64,000 bases of DNA, from positions 1 to 64,000 of the forward strand of contig CASFXY010000002.1 in the NCBI GenBank assembly GCA_949298805.1. Reading direction: 5' to 3'. The notes below the pieces were generated by a model. The model had not been told where the DNA came from. It saw only the letters and a program-made list of their open reading frames with translations, and searched no databases. A program made the translations under genes and the position numbers. This document shows, one piece after another, positions 24,131 through 33,111 of this stretch; position 1 is the stretch's first letter, and the number at the start of each line of letters is the position of its first letter. This stretch comes from an uncultured bacterium (GTDB taxonomy: Bacteria; Cyanobacteriota; Vampirovibrionia; Gastranaerophilales; Gastranaerophilaceae).

Positions 24131-25791
24131 CTTGTCATGTTTTTAGAACGCAGCTGCCTGTGAAAAGTTATTGCAAACCTGTGGGCTTCATCCCTGATTC
24201 TTTGAAACAAATGAAGCGCAGGAGAATTTAATGCCAAAATAACAGGTTCTGATTGCCTTGGTAAAAAAACTTCTTCTTCGCGCTTGGCTAAAGAAACAAT
24301 ATCCAAATCTAACCCAATTTCATTCATGACCGAAATGACACTTGAAAGCTGACCTTTGCCGCCATCAATAATAATTAAATCAGGTGGCAAAATTTCTCCT
24401 TTCTTAATTCGTTTGAAACGTCTTGTTAAAATTTCACGCATACTTTTAAAATCGTCAACCTCACCTTTTTTTAAAGTTTTAAGCTTATATTTACGGTATT
24501 TTGATTTTTTAGGCATACCGTTATCAAAATAAACACCCGATGCAACCGTATTTGTACCTTGAATGTGAGAAATATCATAGCACTCTATGACATGAGGAAA
24601 ATTACGTAATTTAAGCTTTTCCATAAGATATGTACCAATTTCATTGTAATCATTTTGGATATTTGAAAGTTCTTTTAATTTTGCCTGTTCAAGGTTAAAT
24701 TCAGCAGTATTTTGAGCCATTTGAAGCATCTGCTTATCGCGAGAGGATTTGGCGGCATTTATTTTTACGTTCTTACCAAGCCTGCCACTTAGCCAAGTTT
24801 CGTATAAATCCTTATCATCAGGCTCAGATGAAAGGATTATTTTAGAAGGAATCTCTGCATCTGAAATAATTGCATAGTATTCTCTTAAGACAGCCTGTAT
24901 TACCTCGTTAATATCGTTAGCCGAAGAATTTGCAAAATGAGAAAATGTAAAATCTTTTTTATTTATAAGCCGCCCCTGGCGAACTTGCAAAATGGTTGCG
25001 CAATATAGATTATCCGATTTTACAATTCCTACAAAATCTTGATTAATTTTTGTATTTTCACTGACAACCTTTTGTTTTTCCATGGTTTTTTTGATATCGC
25101 GATAACTGTCGCGGTATCTGGCAGCTTTTTCAAATTCAAGATTATCACTGGCGCGCTTCATTTCAGACTCAAGAACGTGTAAAAGTTCATTCTGTCTGCC
25201 GGATAAAAAAAGTTCAACATCTTTTAATATTTTTTTATAATCTTGTGCCGAAATAAGCTTTTGACAAGGTGCGCTGCATTGCCCTATGTCATAATATAAA
25301 CACGGGCGAGTTTTAAACTTTGGTGTTTTACATTTCTTTAACGGAAAAATTTTGCCCAAAGTTTCAAGAGTGCAATACATAGCTCTGGAATCTGTATAAG
25401 GTCCGAAATATTTTCCTTTCAATTTATTTTTATTTGCCTTTCTGACAACGGTAATACGCGGGTATTCTTCGTCAGTGATTAAAAAATAAGGAAACTTTTT
25501 ATCATCTTTTAAAAGCACGTTATATTTAGGCTTATATTTTTTTATCAACTCAGATTCTAAAATTAAAGCCTCAACTTCAGTATTAACAACAATACATTCA
25601 ACTCGAACAATTTGGGGAACCATAACCTGAAGTTTAGGGGAATCTTTTTTGCCTACAAAATAACTGTTTACACGATTATATAAATTCTTGGCTTTACCGA
25701 TATAAATAATCTCGCCGGTTTTGTCAAAGTACTGATAACATCCGGGCAGTTTGGGCATAAGTTTAATTTGTTGTTTAATATCAGTGCTCAT
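24127..25791 (-). CDS. uvrC: UvrABC excision nuclease subunit C, lacking the C-terminal HhH domain
   Basis: UvrC makes both incisions in nucleotide excision repair. The GIY-YIG domain is N-terminal (PGCYQYFDKTGEIIYIGKAK, about 15-34). A Cys-rich block (CPCLYYDIGQCSAPC-type) and the UVR motif that contacts UvrB (about residues 205-230) follow. The RNase H-like half contains ECYDISHIQG and LIIIDGGKGQL, catalytic for the 5' cut. The protein ends at FHRQLRSKNMTS, where family members continue into a tandem helix-hairpin-helix DNA-binding domain of about 50-60 residues; it is missing here and not found in any frame downstream, which is the convergent GT2 gene. The start overlaps the DUF192 gene by 11 bases. 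Confidence 0.94.
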   Translation of the reverse strand: MSTDIKQQIKLMPKLPGCYQYFDKTGEIIYIGKAKNLYNRVNSYFVGKKDSPKLQVMVPQIVRVECIVVNTEVEALILESELIKKYKPKYNVLLKDDKKFPYFLITDEEYPRITVVRKANKNKLKGKYFGPYTDSRAMYCTLETLGKIFPLKKCKTPKFKTRPCLYYDIGQCSAPCQKLISAQDYKKILKDVELFLSGRQNELLHVLESEMKRASDNLEFEKAARYRDSYRDIKKTMEKQKVVSENTKINQDFVGIVKSDNLYCATILQVRQGRLINKKDFTFSHFANSSANDINEVIQAVLREYYAIISDAEIPSKIILSSEPDDKDLYETWLSGRLGKNVKINAAKSSRDKQMLQMAQNTAEFNLEQAKLKELSNIQNDYNEIGTYLMEKLKLRNFPHVIECYDISHIQGTNTVASGVYFDNGMPKKSKYRKYKLKTLKKGEVDDFKSMREILTRRFKRIKKGEILPPDLIIIDGGKGQLSSVISVMNEIGLDLDIVSLAKREEEVFLPRQSEPVILALNSPALHLFQRIRDEAHRFAITFHRQLRSKNMTS

Positions 25792-26125
25792 TAATTATCA
25801 TTTTATCACCAATTTCAATATCAAAACAGCAATTTACAATTTCAAGAGTATATTTAGAATCAAAAACAGGTTTTAAAATTAAAAAAGGTGGAATATTATT
25901 TTTGTATGCAATCACATTATAATTGCTATCCAAAAAAACAACATCAAACTTAAAAAAACAAAAAAACGAATGTATCCAAGGGGCATTTTTAAAAATAAGG
26001 ATTTTCTTGCTCTTTGGTCTGCACTGAAACATTAAACCCAAAAATCTTTTTAGAAAGGACTCTTGCAAAAAAATATCCGCAATAATCTCCTTGTCGTTTA
26101 AAAATATTTTTATATTTTTATTCAT
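25781..26125 (-). CDS. DUF192-family protein
   Basis: A 114-residue protein with the DUF192 pattern: LKRFLGLMFQ, then APWIHSFFCFFKFDVVFLD and the C-terminal IEIGDKMII. In many bacteria these are small exported proteins; no signal peptide is present here, so it is likely cytosolic. The biochemical role of the family is not established. It precedes uvrC with an 11-base overlap, implying cotranscription, though the functional link is unclear. No ribosome site is obvious. Confidence 0.8.
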   Translation of the reverse strand: MNKNIKIFLNDKEIIADIFLQESFLKRFLGLMFQCRPKSKKILIFKNAPWIHSFFCFFKFDVVFLDSNYNVIAYKNNIPPFLILKPVFDSKYTLEIVNCCFDIEIGDKMIINEH

Positions 26126-26261
26126 AGGACTGGTATTTTTTAAAACATCTGATATAATAAATATATAATACTATATAAGTAGTAATAAATCAATCGCATA
26201 CATCCAATTAAAAGGAATTTTAAAAAGACAGCATACTAATAATGCCAAGGAGGCAAATAAT

Positions 26262-26543
26262 ATGATATTGGAATACAAAATAGATGAGCTCAATGTACAA
26301 AGTGCGTGGCTAAAAACACTTTATGACCTTGTTGATGAATTAAATTGCAAGTGTCAGACATTTTTTGAAGAAAGCTATAATCCTAAAATGAAATGCTTTG
26401 GTTCTGTGCGTATTGTAAAAATTATAGGCTCAAATTCGATGTTAGGCTGGCTCAAACTGCGAATGGAACGCTACACGCATTTTATAGACTCGCTTAATTC
26501 GCAAAGTACAAATTTTACAACCTCCTTCAATGAAGATGAATAA
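26262..26543 (+). CDS. Small unknown protein (93 aa)
   Basis: Not recognised. A strong AAGGAGG ribosome site eight bases before the ATG and a terminator directly after it support a real monocistronic gene. The protein is soluble, with two short Cys-containing stretches (NCKCQTF and KMKCFGSV) and a Ser/Thr-rich acidic tail. The three cysteines are too scattered for a classical zinc site. Confidence 0.65.
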   Translation: MILEYKIDELNVQSAWLKTLYDLVDELNCKCQTFFEESYNPKMKCFGSVRIVKIIGSNSMLGWLKLRMERYTHFIDSLNSQSTNFTTSFNEDE

Positions 26544-26550
26544 AGCACGC

Positions 26551-26583
26551 AAAAGCCGCCCAAAAATAAAGGCGGCTTTTAAA
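26551..26583. terminator. Bidirectional terminator between the 93-aa gene and rplY
   Basis: AAAAGCCGCC (26551-26560) pairs with GGCGGCTTTT (26571-26580) around a ten-base A-rich loop, ten bases before the end of the convergent bL25 gene. Confidence 0.9.
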
Positions 26584-26591
26584 AAAATAAA

Positions 26592-26879
26592 TTAAGCAAG
26601 CTTAAATTCTATATTTAAAACTTGATTTGTAGAGTAATTCTTTTGAAGTTCCTGAATTACAACATTAAATTTTTCTTTACCGACTACAAGTTCAAATACA
26701 GCATCTCTATTGTTTCTTGTGCTCATTTCAAATTCATGTGCGCAAATTTGAATATTTTTTGATTCCATACCCTTACCGTAAACAGTAGCAGGTACAAAAC
26801 CTAGAGCTCTTAATTGTCTTGGATTTTTGTCCTCATCGCGAATTTGTGCGTTCAATTTGATGATGGTAGATTCTGCCAT
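26592..26879 (-). CDS. rplY: Ribosomal protein bL25 (short form)
   Basis: A 5S rRNA-binding protein of the large subunit. LNAQIRDEDKNPRQLRALGFVPATVYGKG is the conserved N-terminal RNA-binding segment. At 95 residues it is the short form, as in E. coli, without the C-terminal CTC extension. AGGAG precedes the ATG. Confidence 0.92.
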   Translation of the reverse strand: MAESTIIKLNAQIRDEDKNPRQLRALGFVPATVYGKGMESKNIQICAHEFEMSTRNNRDAVFELVVGKEKFNVVIQELQKNYSTNQVLNIEFKLA

Positions 26880-26954
26880 TTTATTTTTTCTCCTAAAAAT
26901 ATTACTTTGATGTTATTCTATTATATGTAGTAAATACCAAAATGCAATTTATCC

Positions 26955-28103
26955 ATGAAAATTATTTCAAAAAACTTTATAGAAAAAGAAATTAAAGATG
27001 TTGGCTACAGCAAAGAACATTTGCAGATAGGGCTAAACAAACACAAATTCTTAAGCATTAAAATCTTTAATTTAAAATCTTTTGAAGCTAATATATTAAA
27101 ACAAACAGCTCTAAGCTGCGATTGCGATTGCGCTGTACACAAGCATGCAATAGATTGCAAGGTTGAAACAACAAACTGCGTACTCTCGGGCACAATTGCG
27201 CAAATTATAGAGGTGTCAAAAAAAATAAAAAAACAACCTGATAATCTTTCATTTAATAAAATTTCATCACAGTTGATAAATCAAATATACTCATATAAAA
27301 AATCGCACAAGACAAAAATAATGGGGATTTTAAATCTTACTGATGACTCATTCTCAGATGGTGGTGAATACATAAACTATGAACAAGCCTGCCGACATAT
27401 AAAAGAGATGATAGAAAATGGTGCAGACATAATTGATGCAGGTGCGGAAAGCACCCGTCCCAATGCAGATGAAATCTGTCCTGATACACAAATTAAAAGA
27501 ATTATTCCAATAATCAAATTTATAAAAAATAATTACCAAAATACACCCTTGAGCATAGATACCAGAAGCTCAAAAGTTGCTTATGAGGCGCTTAAAGAAG
27601 GCGCAAATATTATAAATGATGTTTCAGGTCTAAGATTTGACAAGCAAATGGCAGCAACCGTGGCACAATTTAATGCAAAAATTGTAATAACTCACTCGCG
27701 CTCTACTCCAAAAGATATGGATAATATGTGCAATTACAACAATTTAATTGACGATATATATTTTGAGCTTAAAAAACAATGTGATTATGCAACAGATGAA
27801 GGAATCAAACCAGAAAACATCATAATAGATGTAGGCTTTGGTTTTGCAAAAAACTTTGAGCAAAATATTGAATTAATGTCAAGAATAGAAGAATTTAAAA
27901 GTCTTGGCTTTGAAATTCTTGCAGGTGTGTCAAGAAAAAGATTTATTCAGGCTATTGCAAATGCAAAAACAGCAAAAGAGGCTGATGAGATTAGCGCATT
28001 GGCAGCAGCATATTTTACCTCAAAAGGTATTGATTATGTAAGGGTTCATAATGTTGAAAAAACCAAGTCTGCAATTAATTTTGCACAATTACTTAATCAA
28101 TAA
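26955..28103 (+). CDS. folP: Dihydropteroate synthase with N-terminal extension
   Basis: It condenses 6-hydroxymethyl-dihydropterin pyrophosphate with p-aminobenzoate in folate synthesis. The catalytic barrel starts near residue 122 with MGILNLTDDSFSDGG, then GAESTRP, LSIDTRSSKVA, NIINDVSGLR, DVGFGFAKNFEQN and GVSRKRFI. Usual family residues are altered in places: NVTPDSFSDGG reads NLTDDSFSDGG and the DPGIGFGK block reads DVGFGFAK. The first 120 residues form the extra domain seen in many clostridial-type DHPS proteins. No clear ribosome site is present. The 3' end overlaps the convergent gene by 11 bases. Confidence 0.92.
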   Translation: MKIISKNFIEKEIKDVGYSKEHLQIGLNKHKFLSIKIFNLKSFEANILKQTALSCDCDCAVHKHAIDCKVETTNCVLSGTIAQIIEVSKKIKKQPDNLSFNKISSQLINQIYSYKKSHKTKIMGILNLTDDSFSDGGEYINYEQACRHIKEMIENGADIIDAGAESTRPNADEICPDTQIKRIIPIIKFIKNNYQNTPLSIDTRSSKVAYEALKEGANIINDVSGLRFDKQMAATVAQFNAKIVITHSRSTPKDMDNMCNYNNLIDDIYFELKKQCDYATDEGIKPENIIIDVGFGFAKNFEQNIELMSRIEEFKSLGFEILAGVSRKRFIQAIANAKTAKEADEISALAAAYFTSKGIDYVRVHNVEKTKSAINFAQLLNQ

Positions 28104-28542
28104 AAAATTTACAATCACTGCTACTTTTCTTAGAATTCATTACCTTTTTAAAGACTTCACTAAATGGCACAATAGGGGTAAATTTATAACCGCAATTTTC
28201 ACTTAAATCTGCACCCATCATAAAAATTTCTTCCTGAGGGTAATCTCTGCATATTCTATCTCTATTTTTATGAATTTTGCACATTCTTGTTTTTTCGTCC
28301 AAATTCAGGCAACGAAATATAAGACCTGTTTCATCCTTACCGACAACTTCAAGATTTGCATAAAAATTGTGTAAATTATTTAATTTGTTAAACATATCTT
28401 CATTATCCAAAATACTCTTTCCATGTTTAACATATATTTTTTCACAACATCGCCCGCAGCAGTTACATTTCCCGCTACGGTAATATTTTCTTTTTAAAAC
28501 ATAAAGATAATAAAATCTTTTTAATTTATGAAGCAATTTCAT
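28093..28542 (-). CDS. YkgJ-family cysteine cluster protein
   Basis: A 149-residue protein with clustered cysteines: CNCCGRCCEKI near residues 26-36, FRCLNLDEKTRMCKIH in the middle and RDRICRDYP after it, plus a later ENCGY. This matches the YkgJ / zinc- or iron-chelating family of unknown biochemical role. The basic N-terminus (KLLHKLKRFYYLYVLKRKYYR) may associate with membrane or RNA. The ATG overlaps the end of the preceding small gene by 17 bases, indicating coupling. Confidence 0.82.
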   Translation of the reverse strand: MKLLHKLKRFYYLYVLKRKYYRSGKCNCCGRCCEKIYVKHGKSILDNEDMFNKLNNLHNFYANLEVVGKDETGLIFRCLNLDEKTRMCKIHKNRDRICRDYPQEEIFMMGADLSENCGYKFTPIVPFSEVFKKVMNSKKSSSDCKFFID

Positions 28543-28858
28543 TTAAAAAATCTTCATTAGACAAAAGTGAGAATATAGCATCGTCATCGTCAATTGAAAT
28601 TTCACCATTTAACGCTTTAGAAATAACTATTGCATCTGCACTTTTATCATCTGCATCACTTAACACAAGATTAGTGAATTTCTGCACATCTCGTTCTCGC
28701 TCATAAAGCTTTATTGCAGCATCAGAGATATTTGATTCATCAACAAACAAATTGTCATCTTTGCCACCATATACACCTGATGTACCCAAAGAAGAAATTT
28801 TACTTATACTGCTTTGTGATACAGCTTCGTTTCTTTCATTAGAAATTCTGTCAAGCAT
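28526..28858 (-). CDS. Small acidic protein, possibly FlgM-like
   Basis: The first 35 residues are Ser-rich and disordered, and the C-terminal half is helical and acidic. The pattern ISDAAIKLYERERDVQKFT followed by ISKALNGEISIDDDDAI resembles the arrangement of FlgM anti-sigma-28 proteins (IS-x2-A-x2-L, then I-x-L-x3-G-x-Y-x-V/I-D). The similarity is weak and the call tentative. It lies between the CHAP-domain gene and the YkgJ gene on the same strand. AAGGA precedes the ATG. If correct, a flagellar or export-gated regulon would be implied. Confidence 0.5.
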   Translation of the reverse strand: MLDRISNERNEAVSQSSISKISSLGTSGVYGGKDDNLFVDESNISDAAIKLYERERDVQKFTNLVLSDADDKSADAIVISKALNGEISIDDDDAIFSLLSNEDFLNEIAS

Positions 28859-28935
28859 GACCCAAGTCCTTATTCATACACATGTATAGTATGCAATATT
28901 TAGAATAAAATTGTATCAATCTTTAGGTCTATTTT

Positions 28936-29967
28936 TCAACCAAGAGCATTCATAAGGATGAAACCTGATAAAATATTGCTATCGGCAGAATAATGGCGTT
29001 CTTTTACGGCATCCGATGAGTTTCCCTCGACCGTATCAAAACTACCGTCAGGATAAACCTTGGTTACAATACCTGTGTGACTGGCACCGTTTTCAAGTTG
29101 TATCATAATATCACCCGGTCTGACATTATTTGCAATCAGTGATGCTTTATTACTACTGCCAACGGTACTTAAATATACACCCGAATCCTTACCCCATGTC
29201 TGAAGCCCTAAAACAGAAGAAGAACCAAAACCAGAGGGAATACTCATGCCCTTTGCCTGATAAGCGCGTTTAGTAATACTTGTTACAAAATCGGCACACC
29301 AATGTTGAGAAACACCCCCCGGCGAAAATTCCGCATTACCCTGGGCATCATTATTAATAACACCAACAAAAGACAAACCAATTTGCGCTGCAACTTGACC
29401 AACGTCAGAATTTGTATCTATACCTTGAAAATTACTCAAACCACTATCGTAAGACTGTTGCAACAATGCTTGCTCATTTGCAAGAGATTGCATTTGTTGT
29501 ATTGAAAGTTTTGTAGCAAGCAAATCCTGCTGCATTTTTAATTGAGTGCTCGCAATGGAGGTTGTAAGCGATTGAATTTGAGAATAAATTTTAAATTTGG
29601 AATTACTAATACTGTTAAATTCGCTCATTATTGAAGAAATATCAGCATCAGGATTACTCATTTGAAGCAATAGGGTACTTCTTTGAGTATCAATATTGCT
29701 CAATTGCATTTTTAAATTCTCAATTTGCATTTTATACTGTTCAATTTGTTGTTCGTATAAACTTTGATTAAGTTCCCCTTGTTCTTGAATAAGAGCAATG
29801 GGATCGTCATTAGAAATCTCTAATGTCTGTAAATCATCCTCATTGTCGGCATCGACCGAAAGATTGGAAGCCTCGGAAGAAACAGCCGAATTATCACTTG
29901 AAGATGAAGCGGATGAAACATAGGCAGTGCCGTTTGAACCATTAATCTCGAAAATCTTATCTACCAT
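28936..29967 (-). CDS. Coiled-coil protein with C-terminal CHAP amidase domain
   Basis: A 343-residue protein. The N-terminus is Ser/Asp-rich and disordered (1-55), residues 60-175 are Gln-rich coiled coil, and a CHAP-type NlpC/P60-fold domain follows (about 185-343). HWCADFVT supplies the catalytic Cys (224), ASHTGIV the His (297) and TVEGNSSD the polar third residue (314-316). CHAP domains cleave peptidoglycan amide or peptide bonds. No Sec signal peptide is visible, so it may leave by another route, such as a flagellar or type III-like exporter, or act after lysis; that is inference. AAGG lies ten bases before the ATG. Confidence 0.82.
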   Translation of the reverse strand: MVDKIFEINGSNGTAYVSSASSSSDNSAVSSEASNLSVDADNEDDLQTLEISNDDPIALIQEQGELNQSLYEQQIEQYKMQIENLKMQLSNIDTQRSTLLLQMSNPDADISSIMSEFNSISNSKFKIYSQIQSLTTSIASTQLKMQQDLLATKLSIQQMQSLANEQALLQQSYDSGLSNFQGIDTNSDVGQVAAQIGLSFVGVINNDAQGNAEFSPGGVSQHWCADFVTSITKRAYQAKGMSIPSGFGSSSVLGLQTWGKDSGVYLSTVGSSNKASLIANNVRPGDIMIQLENGASHTGIVTKVYPDGSFDTVEGNSSDAVKERHYSADSNILSGFILMNALG

Positions 29968-30088
29968 AATATTAACCTTACTAACATAATTAATTTATCG
30001 TACAAAAAAGAAAAAACTTTAAACGCATGTTAAGAATGTTAAACAATTATTTTTATGTTATATTAATCACGTAAGAGAGGAAAAAATT

Positions 30089-31618
30089 ATGGAAAATAAA
30101 AAAAGAGCATTATTATGTATACTTGACGGTTGGGGCATTTCCAAAGACAAAAAATACAATGCCATTTCGCAAGGAGAAACACCAAATTTTGATAAATTTT
30201 TAAAACAAATGCCACACACACAAATTTATGCAGACGGAAACAATGTAGGACTGCCTAAAGGGCAAATGGGAAACTCGGAAGTCGGACACCTGAACATTGG
30301 TGCAGGCAGAATTGTGTATCAAGAGCTTACAAGAATTAATAAATCGATTGAAGATGGCATGTTTTTTGAAAATGAAGAATTTCTAAATGCGATAGAGCAT
30401 GTCAAAAAAAATAACTCATCACTGCATATTTATGGACTTGTTTCAACAGGCGGAGTACACAGCTCTATTGAACACCTGAAAGCACTAATAAAAATGGCCG
30501 CACAAAACGGACTTAAAAATGTTTATGTGCATGCATTTTTAGATGGACGTGACACACCTCCTCAAAGTGCCAAGGAATTCCTCGACGAGATTGAAAAAAC
30601 ACTGGCAAACTACAATCTGCCGCCCATTGCAACAGTGATTGGAAGATATTGGGTAATGGATAGGGACAAACGTTGGGAAAGGGTCGAAAAAGCATACAAT
30701 GCACTGCTTTTAGGAGAAGGAAATAAAGCAGACAGCGCAATTAAAGGACTTGAAAATTCATACAAAGAAGGTAAATATGATGAATTTGTCGAACCTATTG
30801 TTGTCGGAGGAAAAAGAATAGAAAATAATGATGCAGTAATTTTCTTTAATTACAGACCCGACAGAGCAAGAGAAATAACAAGTGCAATTGCCCTAAAGGA
30901 TTTTAACGGTTTTGAAAGAAAAGCCAAAAGAGAGAATATATATTATGTTTGTATGACACAATACGACGAAACTTTCCCTCTGCCGGTAGCATTTAAACCG
31001 GAAAGACTTACAAATATTTTAGGGCAAGTTCTTGATGACAATAATGTTAATGAGTACAGAACTGCAGAAACTGAAAAATATGCCCATATTACTTTCTTCT
31101 TTAACGGCGGAGAAGAAGTCCCGTTTAAACTTGAAACAAGAAAACTTGTTGCATCTCCTAAGGTTGCGACTTATGATTTAAAACCAGAAATGAGCGCTTA
31201 TGAAGTATGTGACAATGTACTTGAAGCCCTTGATAACGAAAAATACGGTTTTATACTTGTAAATTTTGCAAATCCCGATATGGTGGGTCATACAGGCGTA
31301 ATGGAAGCAGCAATAAAAGCTGTTGAAGCAGTTGATAAATGCGTGGGAAAAATTGCAGAAAAAGCACTAAAAAATAATGTAGAAATGATAATAACTGCAG
31401 ATCACGGTAATGCGGAGTGGATGTACAACGAGCAGACAAGTTCACCACAAACCGCACACACGACAAACCCTGTGCCTTTTATTTTAGTTACAAACGACAT
31501 GAAAAATATAAAGTTGAAAAATAACGGTGCGCTATGTGACATTGCACCAACCGTTCTTGATATACTGGGAATTAAAAAACCTCAGGAAATGACGGGGGAA
31601 AGTCTGATAGAACACTAA
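30089..31618 (+). CDS. gpmI: 2,3-bisphosphoglycerate-independent phosphoglycerate mutase
   Basis: It interconverts 3- and 2-phosphoglycerate in glycolysis with two manganese ions. CILDGWGI at the N-terminus and MGNSEVGHLNIGAGR (catalytic Ser near residue 63) are diagnostic. HAFLDGRDTPP, IGRYWVMDRDKRWERV, FNYRPDRAREIT, YAHITFFFNGG, NFANPDMVGHTG and ITADHGNAE complete the set. Length of 509 aa is standard. AGAGG precedes the ATG. It is followed by a terminator shared with lgt. Confidence 0.97.
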   Translation: MENKKRALLCILDGWGISKDKKYNAISQGETPNFDKFLKQMPHTQIYADGNNVGLPKGQMGNSEVGHLNIGAGRIVYQELTRINKSIEDGMFFENEEFLNAIEHVKKNNSSLHIYGLVSTGGVHSSIEHLKALIKMAAQNGLKNVYVHAFLDGRDTPPQSAKEFLDEIEKTLANYNLPPIATVIGRYWVMDRDKRWERVEKAYNALLLGEGNKADSAIKGLENSYKEGKYDEFVEPIVVGGKRIENNDAVIFFNYRPDRAREITSAIALKDFNGFERKAKRENIYYVCMTQYDETFPLPVAFKPERLTNILGQVLDDNNVNEYRTAETEKYAHITFFFNGGEEVPFKLETRKLVASPKVATYDLKPEMSAYEVCDNVLEALDNEKYGFILVNFANPDMVGHTGVMEAAIKAVEAVDKCVGKIAEKALKNNVEMIITADHGNAEWMYNEQTSSPQTAHTTNPVPFILVTNDMKNIKLKNNGALCDIAPTVLDILGIKKPQEMTGESLIEH

Positions 31619-31648
31619 AAAATGCCCGCAATTAAGCGGGTATTTTTT
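31618..31648. terminator. Bidirectional terminator between gpmI and lgt
   Basis: CCCGC (31625-31629) pairs with GCGGG (31636-31640), with flanking A and T runs. The lgt stop codon lies in the hairpin. Confidence 0.85.
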
Positions 31649-32423
31649 TATAACAATAATGAAATCCGATAACTCCGATAAAAAATATTAGAACAGAAAC
31701 TATTTGTGCAATTGGCACATTTGAAATATTTAAAACACTGTCAATCCTAATACTCTCAATCCAAAATCTGCCAATGGAATAAAGCATTAAATAAGAATAA
31801 AACACCATACCTGCACTATATTTTTTAAATTTTCTAAGCAATAAAAACAACAAGAAAAAAACAAAAATGCACCATAGAGATTCATACAAAAAAGTCGGAT
31901 GGAAATAATCACAGGAGTAATATTCAACAGGTCTGTATCGAGGGTCAATATACAATTTCCAAGGTAAATTACACGGAGTGCCAAATGCCTCGGAATTAAA
32001 AAAATTACCCCATCTGCCAACAGCCTGAGCAGCGACAAGACCAAAGGATATAATATCCGCATAATTTAGGATTGGCAACTTGTGCTTCTTAAAATAGAAA
32101 ATTCCTGCAAGTACACCTCCTAAAATTGCACCATGTATTGATATACCGCCATGCCAGATAGCAGGAATTTCTGCAATATGCAAAATATAATAGTCAAAAT
32201 TCAAAGTTACATAATATAAACGTGCAAAAACTATTCCCGAAATAATCATTAAAGGAAAAAAATCAAACAAAATATCTCTATCAACAGATTTATAATATTT
32301 ATTTGCAATGAAATCAGCGACAAAAATGCCGAATATAATTGCCAAAAACATCATAACGCCATACATTTTGACATCATAACCGCCAATAGAAAAAGCATTA
32401 ACAAAGGGGGAGTGAAACAGCAT
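31632..32423 (-). CDS. lgt: Prolipoprotein diacylglyceryl transferase
   Basis: An inner-membrane enzyme that attaches diacylglycerol to the lipobox Cys of prolipoproteins, the first maturation step for the lipoproteins in this window. Several hydrophobic membrane segments are visible. WHGGISIHGAILGG and the Lgt signature GRWGNFFNSEAFG (about residues 131-143) are present, as is YRPVEYYSCDYFHPTFLYE. Length of 263 aa is typical. The ATG overlaps the stop of the upstream TPR lipoprotein (TAATG), so the two are translationally coupled. Confidence 0.96.
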   Translation of the reverse strand: MLFHSPFVNAFSIGGYDVKMYGVMMFLAIIFGIFVADFIANKYYKSVDRDILFDFFPLMIISGIVFARLYYVTLNFDYYILHIAEIPAIWHGGISIHGAILGGVLAGIFYFKKHKLPILNYADIISFGLVAAQAVGRWGNFFNSEAFGTPCNLPWKLYIDPRYRPVEYYSCDYFHPTFLYESLWCIFVFFLLFLLLRKFKKYSAGMVFYSYLMLYSIGRFWIESIRIDSVLNISNVPIAQIVSVLIFFIGVIGFHYCYKKIPA

Positions 32424-33034
32424 TATTCTTCTGTACCGACATTTTCGGCTAAATTATACTTTAGCGCATATTTATATGCAGTTTCTTCAAGATATTTCAT
32501 TTGGGCTTCCACATCCGACCTGTCATTTGTTTGCGGTTTTAACTCTAAATATTTATTATATGAATTTAATGAGTCATGCAATAAATCAATTAAAATTTTT
32601 GCATCTTGCTCACTAATATTCTTTAAATCTGAATACTCATCTTCGCCATCTGGTACAACAGCAACTTCAACACTGGTTTCATCGTTTGCATCATCCTCTA
32701 ATAATTTCATTGCTTCACTTTCCTGAGCAACGGCAAGAGAATAATAAGAGTCGGCAAAATCAGGTTTTATTTTTATAGCTTCTTTTAATTGCTCTTGTGC
32801 TTTTTTAAAATCTTGAGCACTTATATAAGCCACACCCAAATTATAACGTGTTTCAAAGACAGTACCGTCCAAATCAACGCTTGATTCTAATCTGCAAATT
32901 GCACTTTGAATATCACCTTTTTGCATATATTCTTGCGCTTTATTATTTAATTCTTGAATGGCAATATTGTTTATACAGGCACTGCAAAGTACACTAACAA
33001 ATAAAATAGCTAAAAATAAAGTGAGTTTTCTCAT
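32423..33034 (-). CDS. TPR-repeat lipoprotein
   Basis: A signal peptide ends in a lipobox-like CSAC (about 17-20). Two to three TPR-like helical pairs follow (LNNKAQEYMQKGDIQSAICRLES, then TRYNLGVAYISAQDFKKAQEQLKEAIKIKP and YYSLAVAQESEAMKL), then an acidic linker and a C-terminal helical segment. It is probably an envelope scaffold, but the partner is unknown. AGAGGA precedes the ATG and it is coupled to lgt, which would modify it. Confidence 0.8.
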   Translation of the reverse strand: MRKLTLFLAILFVSVLCSACINNIAIQELNNKAQEYMQKGDIQSAICRLESSVDLDGTVFETRYNLGVAYISAQDFKKAQEQLKEAIKIKPDFADSYYSLAVAQESEAMKLLEDDANDETSVEVAVVPDGEDEYSDLKNISEQDAKILIDLLHDSLNSYNKYLELKPQTNDRSDVEAQMKYLEETAYKYALKYNLAENVGTEE

Positions 33035-33111
33035 ATAAAATCCTCTTTACCATGATTTTATAATCAAATATAAAGACTTGCAAGTATGTAAACAATAATT
33101 AAGCTATAGTA

